NCBI GenBank assembly: GCA_911728455.2
Contig: OU452222.1
Span: forward strand, 27,332,923-27,396,922
Reading direction: 5' to 3'
From: Marthasterias glacialis
Lineage: Eukaryota > Echinodermata > Asteroidea > Forcipulatida > Asteriidae
DNA length: 64,000 nucleotides
A program made the translations under genes and the position numbers. The stretch's first letter is position 1. Each line of letters begins with the position of its first letter. Under the pieces are notes generated by a model, which saw nothing but the letters and a program-made list of their open reading frames with translations, did not search any database and was not told the DNA's origin. This document shows, one piece after another, positions 33,401-48,400 of the stretch.

Positions 33401-36400
33401 GAGAGCCAGATACACGGTGAGTGACCCTCGACTCCACCACAGAAACGCTCAACCTTCAAACTAGTCCATGACTTGTAGCTTTAGTTTGTTTCACCGACCT
33501 TTGAACCTTCGAAGGTAGACAAGATCATTTTTTGTTGTTGGGACCCTGTACTATTTTTAGACCGCGGTAATCTTGAGATTGTGCTTTATATAACTGCCAC
33601 ACAGATCCTTGTCATTTGATTGGTGGAACCTACATCACATGACATTCAATATTATTCCCATCAGCGTCGGTGATCCAAAAGTCCTATTTGCCCTAGGGAA
33701 TAGTATTTACTATTGAACGGTTTGGATCGTTCCCAATGATTTTGAGCGATAGAGCGCTGCTGCAAAAACAAAGAAGCACCTGTGCAAAAGGTTGTAATAA
33801 TATCACACCCTGCGTATTGCACTGTTCTAAGCTGCGCGCATCAAGTTTGTTTGAAGATAAATTCGTTGTCACGCGCGCATGGAGAACGGAAAATAGCGCG
33901 TCTGTGTCTACATGGAGTCGTCCACGTTGTTTAGAAGTTGTTTTCGAATTTTCAGAGTGGTGGGTGGTTGAGGAACCGTATTTATTTGATATTTGATTTT
34001 GTGTTTATTGTGAAAAAAAATCAAATGACAAGGATCTATAGTCAGTTATATAAAACAAATATTGAGTGCCTTTATGTCGTGAAATGGTTAAATTTGGACT
34101 GTTCCATTTCACTCGGCTTCACTCGGCTTCGCCTCGTGAAATGGAACAGTCCAAATTTTACCTCGCGATAATATTCCTCCCATTGCACTCTGAGTCACTC
34201 AATATTTGTATACTATCTACGGCTGTTTGTGTGTTTCATTCGCAATGGTTAAACTCAAGTCGTAACTTGTAAAACTTTGAGGGCGGTTGCAGGCAGTTTG
34301 CAGAGAAACAGGCAGGGCAGTTTTCGTGCTAAAGGGTTAAAACAGAGAGTAGCCAATATTCACATATGTATGTGATTTCTGCTCATTTTTGTGAAAGAAA
34401 ATAGGGTTTTTAAAAGAACGAACATTGCCAGGTGATACTTTTTTCTCTCTTTTTTTTTCTCTCTTTTTATCTAGTTTTATTTATTTTTATTTTTTATTTT
34501 TTCTTCCCCCCAGCCATTTGGTGATGGAATAGTAACAACCACTGTGCCGCAGTTGAGACGGGGTGAGAAAAGCCTGTTACTGTGGAGCCAGTCTAGTGCC
34601 AGTGCTCCTATACATTCTTTCACCGGACACACTGACGATGTGCTGGATTTTCATTGGAGAAAACAAAAAGAAGGTAAAAACAGGACAAGTGGGGAATGGG
34701 GGATGTTATTTTTTTGTTCAACCTGGTTTGTGAAGGATTTATACAGCCTTTATCTTCAGCATCTTGGTAATTGATATCCTATAATTAATGTATGACTTAG
34801 TTACTCAGAATTTTCTTACTTAATAATTTTAAATAATAAAAAAAATAAATTTATGTAGCGCCAAATCTATTTTTTTTTTTATGTTCTGAGGTGCTTTACA
34901 TAACCATAAAAAGATAAATAGATAAAATTGAATTAAATTAAAGTAAAATAAACTAAAAGATCCCACAAACAACATAGGTAAAAAAAAAGTGTATAACCAC
35001 AGGTTAAAACTAAAAACTTCCAATTTGTACGACCTTTTTTTTCTGAAAACCTTTGGCTGTTTTACTGACCTGCCAACATGTTTTCCTTTTTAGGAGAATA
35101 AATCAATGAATGGTTAAATCAATAAATGAGTAATGTATTTTAGGTAAAGCATCTTAGTTGAATAAGTGTGGAAGTGGGAGGGGGACGTGAGGGTCCTTAC
35201 TGTAGTACCTAGAGGTATCAATGTGAAGGAGAGGGGTGGGTGGTGGTGGGGGTTGGGGTTGGGAGTGCAGATTCAAGACATTTTGTGTGGGGTTCATACA
35301 GCCTTATCTTACTTTCAACATCTTGGCCATACTGTCTTATCTGCATGAGGCATTTTTTGCGATGAATATTTGATTAAGGAACAGGTTTGTAGTGACACCT
35401 TGTGAAATGTCTCTCTGGAATAGTGTCTCTAATTTGTTTTTTCTTTTCTTCAGTTGCAACGGATCATTTTCTGGTCACATGGTCCAAAGATCACAGTCTG
35501 AGAATGTGGCGTGTGGACCCACAACTTCAAAAGGTAAAAAAAAAAATCAAGTTTCAGAGATGGTGCATTTATCCTACCTATCTATTTCCGTGATATTTAA
35601 CTTGGTAAAAGCTGTACAGTGGCATTTGAAAAAAAAAATGTAAGACTTTTATGTTTTCTTCCAATGATTTGTGTACACTTTGTGCCTGCTCTGTGTCTCT
35701 TATGCAAATTATATATTGTTATGAGTCAAATTTATGTTATGACGTAGTACAGACAGCCCTACAACTGTTTATGATAATCACTGAATATGTAGTGCTTTCC
35801 TAGTCCTGTAAACTAAAAACAAATCTACAGACACCTCAGGTGAGATTTGAACCCATTACCTTCAGCGAGGTTGACTTTGTGTTATTTATTCTAATTGCAG
35901 CTTTGCGGAGTAGATGTACCCGAGCCACTAAGCTCTGCCGACTCCCTCATCGGCAGCTTTGAATTTGTCGGCTCGCCAAAGGAGAACGAGCAGATCCCCA
36001 ATGGGGGGTCCTCTGCCGGCACACCCTCCTCCAGCCAGGGGGTGAACGAGCCCCATGATCAGAACGGCTCGGGGGGTGATACGGGTGGATTGGAAGCCCC
36101 AGGGTCAGCTGGTTTTGCGGGGACGCAGAAGCTGTCCAGCATTGAGCAAGAGTTTGCCTCTGCCATGAAAGTCAGCTTGCCCAATGTGACAGTGCAGAAG
36201 GTAGGCATCTACAGCTTCAGGCGTGTCATTCTTATGCCCAATTTGTTTTCCCTCAGAAGACCTGGAAGATTGTTATCAAAATGTTCTGTTTGTTTGCACT
36301 GTTATTTTTACTGGTGTTGATGTTGTTGTTGTTGTTGTTGTTTTCATCAATGAAAGATAACTTCTTTGTTATTGATAAAATGACCTCATATCCCCCGAGA

Positions 36401-39400
36401 GGCCCAGAAAGATATTTTAAATCCTAACTCCTTGGAGTGATGTACTGGGTTCCTTCCTCGCTCTAACAATATCTAAGAGGATAATAACTTAATATCCAAA
36501 CAGTCGGACTCTGATTATGGTGGTATGCCTACTAGTGTAGTGCTCAGTCCAAAAGATTCCAACAAAACATTCAGTTGGATTTTGATGGGTTTGGGTTCAT
36601 CCCTGGATCTGTTTGTCTAAAGAAAAGGATGAAGTCAGTCAAATATTTGTGTGAATAATTGAGGTCTTTCTTTTTAATGTTACAAAAGTGCTGAATTGGT
36701 AGTTTAGCTATTAAGTGACCATCAGGAGTCATTTGACATTATTTTCTGGGATTGTTCTGACTATTTTGTACCTCTCCTTCTCGCAGATGGATGTAGAGGC
36801 AAGGTTTTGTACTGTCTCAGCGCTGTCGCGTCGGCATATCATGATTCTGAAGATCATTTTCCCATCATATCCCGAGAAAGCCCCACCCAAGGTGATCTTC
36901 CTGCCAGCAACAACTCTAGACAGCACCCTTAAGCACAAACTACTCAAGGTGAGCGTTTAAGGGAATCTTGCAGGTTGACCTGGAAGTGCGGCGTCGAGAC
37001 CGAAACTGAGGCCTGGAGGTTTGAGACCAAATACAGGTGGTCTGATACCAACATTTAAGGAAACACAATCAAGGGTACCACTTTTGCATCCAATGCGTTA
37101 GCAGTTTTCTCAAAGATTGTAACTTTCATCAAGTACCTGAAACCACCCAAAGTGTTTCAACATGGGAATGGACATGCTGAAAGTAAATTGAGTTGATTCA
37201 TTTGATGTTTTAAAAAAAACATTTTTTTTTAAATCACCCTCAAATATCCATTAAAAATGGACGGAAAAGTTACCTGCCTTTTCCGTCCTTTTTTTGAATG
37301 AAATTGAAGAGTAATTAAAACTAATTAAAAAATGATTAAAAATTAATAGTTCCGATCAACTCAAATTATTTTCAGTAAAAGCCTGCATGTCCATTCACAT
37401 GTTGGAAACACTTATCATGGGGGTTTCAGGAAAAATGTAGATTATGCAAACTTTTAAATGTGAATTTGTTTCATCCATGGAGATTGCTTAGACCAGGTGT
37501 GGATTTCACAAAGCGCTAGGTCTAGTCTTCATCTCGAGTTAGGTCGAGTAACTAGTCGTATCTTACAGGACTTGTCATCAGTTAGGACTAGTCCTAAGCT
37601 AGGTGCTAAGTTAGGACTAGTGCTAAGTTAGGAATAGTTTTGTGACATCCACTCCAGTCACCTGTAAATTTTACCATTGTTTTTGTCTTTTCCCAACCCT
37701 ACTGAGTACATTTCCTCTTTCCAGATAACTCTTCCAAACTAGGCTTGCGACACTCAATTCGTGCAAAGTTAAGCTTCTATTTCTTTTCTGAAAGGCGTTT
37801 TCTACTTTGTCGCAGATTCTTGAAGATACCTGCATGCGACAAGTAGAGAATAACCAACTGTGTCTTGAAGCCTGTCTCCAACAACTGTCAGCCAGTCTTG
37901 ATGGAATGAAGGTACCTATCTCTTGTAACATGAAAACAACAAATGCACCAGGAGCAATCTTACTGTGTGTGAAACTTCTCCCTCAGCAAAACAAAAGAAA
38001 CCCGCCTGTTAATCTCAGCCCTAAATGTTGTGACAAATCACAACCACAATTGCGAGTGTGTTCCCAAAAGTCTCATAATATAATAATAATAATAATATAA
38101 TAGTGTACGTTTAAAATGCGCCATGTCTGTCATAAATGACACTCCTGGCGCCGAATTATCAAATCTTGTTACAAATGATTTTATGAGACGAAGCGACCAT
38201 AATACAACACCTTGAAAGGGATACAAGGTGAGGTGGCGCATATTGCTGCCAGACCATGCCAGAAACAACGGGGCAAACCCCTTCTCTTTACGATCAGTGT
38301 ACTGGGTTCTTTTACGTGCATTACACAACACACGGGACCAACGGCTTTACGCCCCATCCGAAGGACGAAGCAATAATGGTTAAGTGTCTTGTTTAAGGAA
38401 ACAAGTGTCACGACCGGGACTCGAACCCACACTCTGCTGATCAGAAACACCAGAGCTCGAGTCCGGTGCTCTTAACCGCTCGGCCACGATAAGCCATTGT
38501 CATTTGGACTGCTGTGCTGCGTATTTGTTCGGTGAGTGAGAGACAGAGATGCTTTTGTCCATCCATTTGAGCACCGTGCTGGGCGGTTGCTTTGGTGGTT
38601 TGGGTTTCATTAGCTACAACATCCTAAACGTGCCGTCAACAATTGTTATGTTTTGATCCATTAGTTGGGTTCCGACATACCAGCTCAGCCATCAAAGACA
38701 ACAATGTCTTCCAGCTTCAAGAAGACCCAATCATTTCTTAGTAAATACGGCAGCCCGATGGACAGTAACATTCCATTCCCTCGGACATCTGGTGCTCGAT
38801 TCTCTGGTGTCGGTGAGTGACATTTACTGTTGAGCTTGTCTTGACTGATCTAGTTAAAAAAAGGACTCAAATTTCGGTGGCTGAGTTATTGGAGTATGGT
38901 TTTTGAATTCGAATCAAGCCATCATTTCTTAGTGAAAATGCTAGCCCCATGGATATTAACATTCCATTCTTTACGATTGATTGTGCTCAATTTTCTGATG
39001 GTAGTAGGTAATGTTTGGGTCATTGCATGTTAATAAATCAACACGCCTCCAAGTGTAAATTTTGCAAATTTTCTTCGAATTTGCTGGAATTTTTTCGAGA
39101 TGAAAAAACTCCTAAATCTCAGTTTGAGTGTGGGAGTTAAAGGTCGTTGAACTTTTGACCGAACAATTTTAGCAAATTTGAAGAAAATGCACGAGACTGA
39201 CCCTAGGAGGCGTGTTGACCCGAGGAATGATCCATTTATCCTTGAGCCAGAACTGTGATTTGATTTCAGAATCATTTTCATGGAACGCTGTTTGCCGTCA
39301 AAAATCCTGAAAGAGGGTGGGCCATGGTGATTGATGTTGACGCTATTGTTTAGTTTTCTGCTTTCTATAATTATTGCATCGGACAAACTTCTCATTTGTG

Positions 39401-42400
39401 ACATTAAATTGACAAAAGAAGTGATATTTGCAGGGAGTTTTTACTCCTTTATCTAGCCCGCCGCCTAAATTTATCAAAATCCCGGAAATGAGGGCAGCAA
39501 ACAAATCATGACGTCACTGGAAGTACTGAATCCCCGGATGGTCTGCACTGAGCAATGCTTCAGTGAGTAACAACAAACAGCCATTTGACAGAAGAGTACT
39601 TCCTGCGACGTCACTATTCTTTAGAATTTCTGGAGACAACTTTCAGGCACCTACTGCTGTTGTTCTGATTTTGGCTCGAGGTGGGGGGTGAAAAGAGGCT
39701 CAGAAACTGCCTTTGTAAACGAATAACCTATAACTATAATTAAACCTAAACGAATTCTATAATTATGTCACCGTTTTTTTGTGGTAGATATAGGTGTATT
39801 TAGGGATGTAAAACGTTTTTTTAAAGAGAGACTTCTAGCGTGGCCCATCCTCTGTGATGATATACATGTCCTAGTCCTCTATAATTTTGTTATATGCTTG
39901 CAGGATGACACCTACATATATGCTGAGTGTATGTATAATGAAGTAACTTTTTTACGTGATCTATCAGCTAAATCTTGTGGTTGTCAATTTTTTTTTACAG
40001 ATAAATTGGTAGTTTTTCTTCGTCCTGGAACCATTAGAAAAAGTGGTGGCCATCACACTACACCAAGGTGAGTAATAACAAAAGTTCTCATAACTTTGTT
40101 TATGCGAAATGTAAATATATTTGAGAATCATATCGATGGTCAGCCGTTTTGAATTGTTCACCTTTTTTTGTACATGTTCCAGGGCCCTCTCAATACTCAG
40201 CACCATCAACTTATTTAGGCCGTTACCCATAGGCCAGGGCCCCAGTAGCCAATCAGCAGAGGTCTTATCACTAAGCAGCTTCTACAAAGAAAGGGAAAAG
40301 GTAAGTGTCTGAATCAAGCAACTTTACCCATCTATACCTGCTAGAACAATATCTAATAAACTTGGCTTATCCCCACTACAGTTGGGACTGTCCCAACTGT
40401 GGGGGTGACTGTCCCAACTACAGTTGGGACTGTCCCAACTGTGGTGGTGACTGTCCCAACTACAGTTGGGACTGTCCCAACTGTAGTGGTGACTGTCCCA
40501 ACTGTAGTGGTGACTGTCCCAACTGTGTTGGTGACTGTCCCAACTACAGTTGGGACTGTCCAAATTGTGATGGTGACTGTCCCAACTACAGTTGCAGTCC
40601 CAACTGTAGTTCTGATTGTCCCAACTGTAGTTGGGACAGTCACCACTACAGTTGAGACTGTCCCAACTAGTGTACTAGATCAGACAGTATATTCCTTTTA
40701 GTAGCGGCGTGTTACCTTTACTGATGACTCTCTTTCCTGACAGAAACAACGTCGTGTCGTTAAACATCGCAAGAGAGGCTCAGACACTGCCCTGTCATCC
40801 AAATCCTCAAATACCGGCACCTCAGCCACTAGTGTGGTGGTCCTGTACAGCGCTGTGGGCTTAACACCTGTCCATCTACAACTAGCCGAGATGTACCAGT
40901 AAGTATCAAAAACGCAATAGATATTATCTTCAATCAAACTTAAATCCTCACTTCTGTTTGGTCAATCCATAGCAACAAGATTAGGACTAGTCATAAGGTA
41001 GGAATAGTTTTATGAAATCCACCCCAGAGCATTTTTTGTGTGTGTGTGTTTTCCACACTCCCTCCTTGGATACAAAATCTTGATTCAATGTGAGCTTTTG
41101 GGGATTGATTTTTTTTTTCCTTTCTTTTCTTTTCAGGTTTATCCCCAACAATATTCCTCTGATGTGCAGCATGAATGCCAAAGCAGCAGCTAAGGTTGGA
41201 CGATCTGATCTAGTACAGGTAGGTGCTCAATACACATCGCCACTTGCTGGCTCGGAAAAATAATGGCGTCAACTGGTTAAAGGGCCCATGAAGAGGTATT
41301 TTGTCACGTTACATTTTTGTGGCTAAATATACGGTTTGAAATTAACAAAACATAACATTGACTATTTTGATGTGTTTGTTATGCGTTAATACACTTTAGT
41401 TGAGCCCCGAAAATGTCATTTGATTGCGCAATGATTCGTGATGTAGACTGTGGTCAAACGTTTCAAAGACAGCTCTGGTACCGAGTGGTCAACAATGCAT
41501 TTTGTGTTATTGTCACACACATGGCCCTGGTCAGCCGGTCCACTGTCTACGTCACAGATTTTATGTTAAAGAGGAAGGGTGGGTGGAGCGCGGCAATCCC
41601 CTAATTTGAGAAATTGTTATTTCTACGGTAAAATATGCATGTAAAAAATGTATAAAAAATAATAATGTACTACGATAGGCATACTTCCTTTTTTAACCAA
41701 TAAAAAAATAATAATTCATGGGACCTTTCAGGGGTGTTTTCTCCCACATCCAAAACTCAGAGCATGTCTGCTTTGTCTTCTTTACACAGGTATCTTGTGG
41801 CCTACGGGTTACAGCGCTGGTCGTTTAGGGGGGGATGCCTTGTTCAAATGTTCAAATCCAGCCTCAGATCAGAGCCTTGCATGTGGATTGGGTTTTCAGT
41901 CCGTACCTGATTGTGTGGGGCTTCCTCCCACATCTAAAAAAAACTGAGCACGTTTTTACCGTCTTATCTACACAGGTATCTCTATGGTTTACTGTGCCAG
42001 TCACTTTATGAGGATCCCTTGGTTTCAATACGAGAACAATTTAAAGGGGCTGTGTCGTCGTGATTATAGCAGGCCTATGGCTGTGCATGGAAAGATGAAC
42101 TCTCACCTTTGTTTGTGGTCAAATCACAAAGGGTGCTGTCTTGTCAAGCTGTGAAGTGACCGCCAGCATGTACGCGGGGCGTAGTAGCTGTGTTATTCCA
42201 TTTACTGCTATAATCATGACGACACAACGCCTTTGAATAATAATATTTTCTTATACCAGTTACATCCCACAGCATTTTCTCCTGGTGTTGCCCCAGCATG
42301 TACCTCTCCTTCTTTTCCTTTCTAATTTACTCGTTTCCATCTAACTTTCTGTAGTCTTCATTGTGTGCTGCAAATTTATACATTTTTGAATATGCTGGTA

Positions 42401-45400
42401 TATTTATTTTGTCATAATATATTTTGACTGGTTAGTTTGTATGTACGTTCCTTGTGGATTGCTGTGTTGAATGTTTAAACCATCGATTATTGAATTATTA
42501 TTGAGATACTACATCAGGCGGTGACCCACATCGATGACAGAATGGTGTACTTTGAGCAGAGGTGGAGCTCTGTTTAAATCACGCCAGAAACATGCAGAGC
42601 AAACATATTTCATGTCAGCTTTACGGTGTATGATGATTGCTGACAATGATGTAGTTTTTTTTTACAGTTAAACCAATTAGATTCTCCCTCCCCCTGCCCC
42701 CCCCCCTGCCCCTTGGGAGCAGTATTGACGTCAGAAAGGAGCATGGTTACACGTGTCAGATCTAGCTGAGACCATTAGCGGATATATGTGTGTAACAGTA
42801 CACTTCAAATTAACCAGAAAGTAATAAATAAAGTTCTGTTTTTATGGTACTTTCTTTGCAGGGCTCCCACACCAAAATCAGGCACTTTGTGAAATTGTTA
42901 AATTTAAAGTAAGACAACGGAAACATGAGCCTTGATGTCAATGTCATAAATGTTCTATATGTTAGGAGATATAGGCCCGAATTAGGTGTTGTTTGAAAGC
43001 TCTTATATCTCATCTGTTTGATGAGCAGATAAACCCAGTTTTGAGCATTGGCAGGAAGGGCCTGGTTCGGGCATGGAGTGTCGCATTTCCTCTGACATGC
43101 CAAAGTTACCATTTGGTATCGTGGCTTTGTTTGTTGAGTTGCTATGTTTTGTTTTTTGTTTTTTTTCTTCTAGAGAATCAAGGAAGATTTTGTTCTTGAA
43201 TTTATATTCTTACCTTTTTTTCTGACAATACCCTCACTTGCCAGAACCCTGTGAATTAAGTTTCTCGATCCATGTCTATTTATTATGCGCAATATATGTT
43301 TTTGTTCCTATGTTTAAAATAAATTATTTGCTGCATTTAAATATGTTCAACTCATTTCTTTTCATGTGAAATATTTTGTAAATATTTTATAATTGCATTG
43401 TGTAATGAATCTATATATATATGTACAACTTCCTGTTACTTTTTATATATGTTTTAGTATAAACGTATATTTGATTGCATTTGTCAAATCTTTAAATAAA
43501 CCATGAGTAGATGTGTTGACCCCATTCACCTGACGTCATCACGACCATAAATCTTTGATATGCTACATGTGTGTAGTGTGCATTTTAGGCGAAGTGCGCA
43601 CATGTGAAGCCCAACTGTATAAACCTTTCTTTTGCAACGTCACAGCCCAAGTTTTTTCCAACCAAGATGGAAAAACTACGGGGAGCCATGAATGCAAAGC
43701 ACAGACAGATAATCACAGTTTGCAAAAATGTTACACAAAATTCGCAAATTGTTTCAAATTCGTTGGAAACCAACCAACCAATAATGGGATGTATTTTCTT
43801 TCAAATCAAAAGTTTGCAAAAAACGTGAACTTGGTCACAACGTCTGTCAACAAGACTTGAACGTTTTGCTACATTTGGCCGTCCATGCCAACCAGCGTGG
43901 TTTGTCTATCAACACTGGAAAGGTCTATTGTTGCATGCAGTTTGACTCCCAAAATGGCAGACCTAGGCAGAGTTTTGCCGTGTGTGATGCTGTGGCAAGG
44001 GGTCAGTGGTTAGGGAATTACAACGATGTCTTGAGTGAGAATCAAACCCACAGTAGTCAGTTTTATATTGGCGAGAATAAAGTAATGAACTCTCTTCTCT
44101 AATCTGGAACGATGATAAAAGTTTAAAACTTAATAGCATTTTTTTAGTGGAAGGCTATTTGGCATCATCCATTCATATTTAAATGTACATTATTAGAAAA
44201 TTTTCGTAATGTGATTTTTGAAGAAGTTTACTTCATTTCTTCTTGTATTTGGTTGATGTATAGGTTTGGTCACTGGCAGCATTGTCCACTAGCAATGAAT
44301 TAAAACCATCCTCTGTTCCTGATGATGAAATACCTTGGGCTCAACATCCGTTTGGAAGACAGTTACTGCAAACGTTGTAAGGATATAAGATAAGATTAAG
44401 GGGATCAGGTTGGCGTAGTGGTTTCTTTCCCTGCCTTACACCTCTGTGGACCCCCGGTTTGAATCCCACCTCAGACAGTCCCTGCTTGGGCCCAATTTCA
44501 TGGCTCTGCTTACCGTAAGCAAGAAATCGGCGCTTGTGGAAGCAGAAAATTCCGCGCTTACTAAAGCGTATTTCACGGGTTAGCAAGGAATTTTTGCTTG
44601 TGTGCCTGCGTAGTTCAGATAACTTAGGATTCCGTGCTTACACAGCTAGCGCAGAAATTCGGCGCTAACCTCGTAAGCGGCGAATGGTCTTCATAAGCGC
44701 AGAAAGACGCAGTAAGCAGAGCCATGAAATTGGGCCCTGATTGCGTGGGTTTTCCCCCATTTGAGGTTTTCCCTCCCACATCTAAAACTGAACATTTCTC
44801 CTCGTTTCCTGTTCACCATCCTGTTATTGGCGAAAGTTGTGCTGTTGGATGTGTTAAAAAAAAATAAGCCAAGGTGAACATGAATGCATCCTGATCGAGT
44901 TTCGATAAATCAATGCAATGTATTTTTGTTTCTCTTCATAGATTGGATCACTACAGTAGTATTCATGATATACAGACTCTAGCTATGTTATGCTGTACAT
45001 TTGGTTCCATCCCCAAGAGATCCAACCTGCTGATGAATGGAGTGGATAATATCGAGTCTTTCAAAAGCGTGAGTATTCCCCAAAAAATGTAGTACATGGA
45101 TGAAACATTTCAAACTTCTCAAAAGTGTGATTTAAAAATGAAGAAAAAAAATAACAATAAAAATATTGTATTTGTTTAGGGCCAGTGCAAAATTTATTTA
45201 TTTAGGCATTATAGGTTAACATTACAAGATTTGTCCCAGAAATGTGTTCAACATTTGTGACTATATCACTACCAGATGTCATTGTAACGTCAACATTTTA
45301 TTTATAGTCACACTCTCTTGAGTTTAGTGTGACCCCTGTAGTCTTCTCTTCTGGCCCATACTCAATGACTTTGCGACAAATCAGCACGACAAGAAAAATG

Positions 45401-48400
45401 GTTGATACACAGAAATAAACAAATAAAAGAGCAAAAGAAAAGCAAAGTTATTTCTTCATGATTCCAGTCAGTTGTGAAAAGAAGTCAGAACTATTTGTTA
45501 CAAATGCCGAGGACAGCTCTGTCTCTGTGATGCACCATCTTGAGTTTCTTTTTTTTCTGTGTGTTCCCAAAACAAGCAATGTCTTGACAAGTCTTATCAG
45601 AAGTCTGCCGCCCAGTTTTCACAGGATGTTTCTGCCACAATTGTTTTAATGGCCTCACGTTTCCAGCCCACCGAGTCTTTCTCAAAGGCTAAACGGATAT
45701 ATATCCCTTTGCACATATTTTGATCCTGATGATGTAGGAATGCCAGACGCAAACATGGAGGAGGTGCCTTCCTCTATGGTACAGACAACGCACCGACAGT
45801 GTTCGTTGTTTTTTTCACGGAGCGAAGCAATAGTTTTATGTTACATTTCTTGCGTCACAGTTGCCAGGTGGTGTCATAGTCCAGGTTCCCCGGGCGACAA
45901 ATCTATCCACGTGTCATGTCACAGTAACTGGAGTGTGACAAATTGCAACTGAGGATTATTAACACGGATAGTGATGAGAGTTTTACATTCAACGGTTCCC
46001 CTTGGGAACCAGTCCATGAAGCAATTAAGTAGTCAATTGGTTCCCCCAGCCGTGACTTTCACCTGGCACCTTCCACACGTTGATTATTATTTCATTTTAT
46101 TTTTCAACTCTGGTATTGCATTATTTTATATTATATTATATTATTAAATTACTTATCAGGCCTATATTAAATGACTAGTGACAACAATTTAGGTAGAGAA
46201 TATGAATGAAGAATTTGGGGTTGCATGTATTTTTGTAAAAAAATATTTCAGTTTTATTTACTATGGTATGGTACGTCATAGGTTTTCATTAAGGAAAACT
46301 AGTATTTATTTTATAAATGGTAATATTGAAAATCATTCATTTTTTGTTTTGTTCAATATTACCAATTATGTTTGCTGCCTTTTGGGGCACTTATTAAATA
46401 TGTTGCTCAAGATAAGTTGTTCAATGATTTGATTCGCCAGTACCTTGTGACGGACCGGAATGATCCAATCTTCACCAATAAGTGGTCCAACGAAAGAGGG
46501 ACTTCTCATCAGCAGTTGAGTTTCTCTGAGTCGCCGGATGATTATCGCTTCGGTGAGAACAGAGATCCGATGCAGATTGAGAAAGAGCAGCACACACTCA
46601 GCACCCAGTGAGTAGTGATTCGTCTGTCCGTTTCAGAGGGGACTCATTTGCTCTGCCAGTGTTGAGTAGGGTGGGGTGTTTAAACACGACCTTTAAATCA
46701 CAAGCTGTTTGAGCCATGAGCAGTCATCAGTGTCTAGATATTGACCCAATTCACTGGAAGTCATCTCCCTCGATAAATCTTGGCTGTGTCATTTTGGGAG
46801 TGAGGTTCCCAGTGTATTACTGTGCACTCTATATTTAAGGTGCCGTAGATACTACAAAACCAAGGTAGGACACTCTATTCGGAAACATGGAACGCAAAAT
46901 TGGGGCGCCCGCTGTCGTTTGGTAGGTTAAACCAAAGATCGTTTGAGCAATAAGTAGGGCCTACTAAATGGAAAAACTTACCCCGAACGATCCCACCAAC
47001 TAAAAAAGGTGAAGGCAGATCGAACATTTGGTGTTCGGCAATAAATTGTGTCAATAATCCTAGCAAAACTGACACATGGGGAAGGGCGCCATCACGCGGT
47101 TGGTAGGGATAAAGGCATTACATCTGCTACCGTGCAAAATGGCACCAGTGTCCTGTCTTGTGTTTTCTAGTATCTTTCGTGATGCTTAGTGTATATCTGT
47201 AAGTTCTGTGAAATGATAATGATTTGACTGTGTGGCATCTTTCAGATTGCTGGAGCCATTGATGTCGGTCCAGTTTGACGCCTTCAAGAAGAGCTATGCG
47301 GATATCTTGTATCGCTGGAGATTGCTACAAGAAAGAGCACAAGTTGTCAGCTACATCTCTTGCCCTTCATTCACCAACAATGAACTAAGTGAGTAGAGAA
47401 TGTTTTCATTCATGTAAAAGCATTGATTTGCATGTCTTTTCAGTACATGTACTTCCTTATAATAGCTGTAGACCAATAGAGACCGATCCATTAAGCCCTG
47501 CCTACCTTAGCAACTGCCTAGCAACAGCACATGGCATGACTTTCTTGGCACGATTGCAGCAGTGGTTTGTTTGCAGCCCCACACACACGTATGGGATACA
47601 CACACGTACATGGTTTTTGTGAACGATATGGGTTTAGTTTCGTGGCCTTTTGAACAGTGTCTTGAGTCCAAAGAACAATGCAGACAGGAACACTGTTAAA
47701 CCACTTGTACATGACTATACAGGGACCACTGCTGTGGGATTTGCACCACCAGAAATCCAAAAAAAATTAAAACAAAACAAAATTTAGTACAGCTGTGGGT
47801 GCTGTTGTGTGTCAGAACAATGGTGGTGGTTTGTTTACTTTTCTAATGGGATTTTAACGTGTCAGACTTTTGTCTGACTTTCAGTGGCATCAAGGCTGTG
47901 ATAGGTCAATACATTTAGTTGGCGGGGCTTAATGGATCGGTCTATTATGTGTGGCTATTTGTGTAGGTGCTGTACCAGTTTTTCCCGCCATTACTGGGAC
48001 TCATAACGCTCATGTACGCATCCTTGTGCAGGTCTTATCTTGTGTCACAATGGTGCTTCAGATAGTTGTTCAGTCAATGTTATTTGTCAAGGAGGCTTCT
48101 TATAAGTGATAAAAAAAATGAACGCTTGGTGCAATGTAGGGAGTATTGCGGACTCAGTAATCACAGCAAATGATAGTTGCTTGGATTCATTTGTATGAAA
48201 TTCAACAAAATGGAGTGCATACCCACAAGAAATCGGACCTTTTTTTATTGACATCATTTCACATCACCTTTATGTCAGGTTCGACCCGGGATTGAGAATT
48301 GATTTTTCTCCAAAAACTAGCAATGAATGCCATAGTGTTTTTGATTGTATGTTTTGGATTATTTTTCCAGCGTTTTCCGATTTCGGGGTGGTCTGCCAGA

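Larger units (their letters stand above)
41219..44263 (+). other. WDR59 intron 18 (3.0 kb)
   Basis: It holds a SINE-like copy (41795-41990), a MITE (42043-42234), a C-rich run (42690-42715) and AT-rich sequence. Short open frames around 43555-44100 do not look like protein. Confidence 0.5.

Noticed and set aside
40305-40655. A Cys-rich repeat protein
   Set aside because: Translation of the 21-bp minisatellite; the frame is open only because the period is a multiple of three, and it lies in a WDR59 intron.
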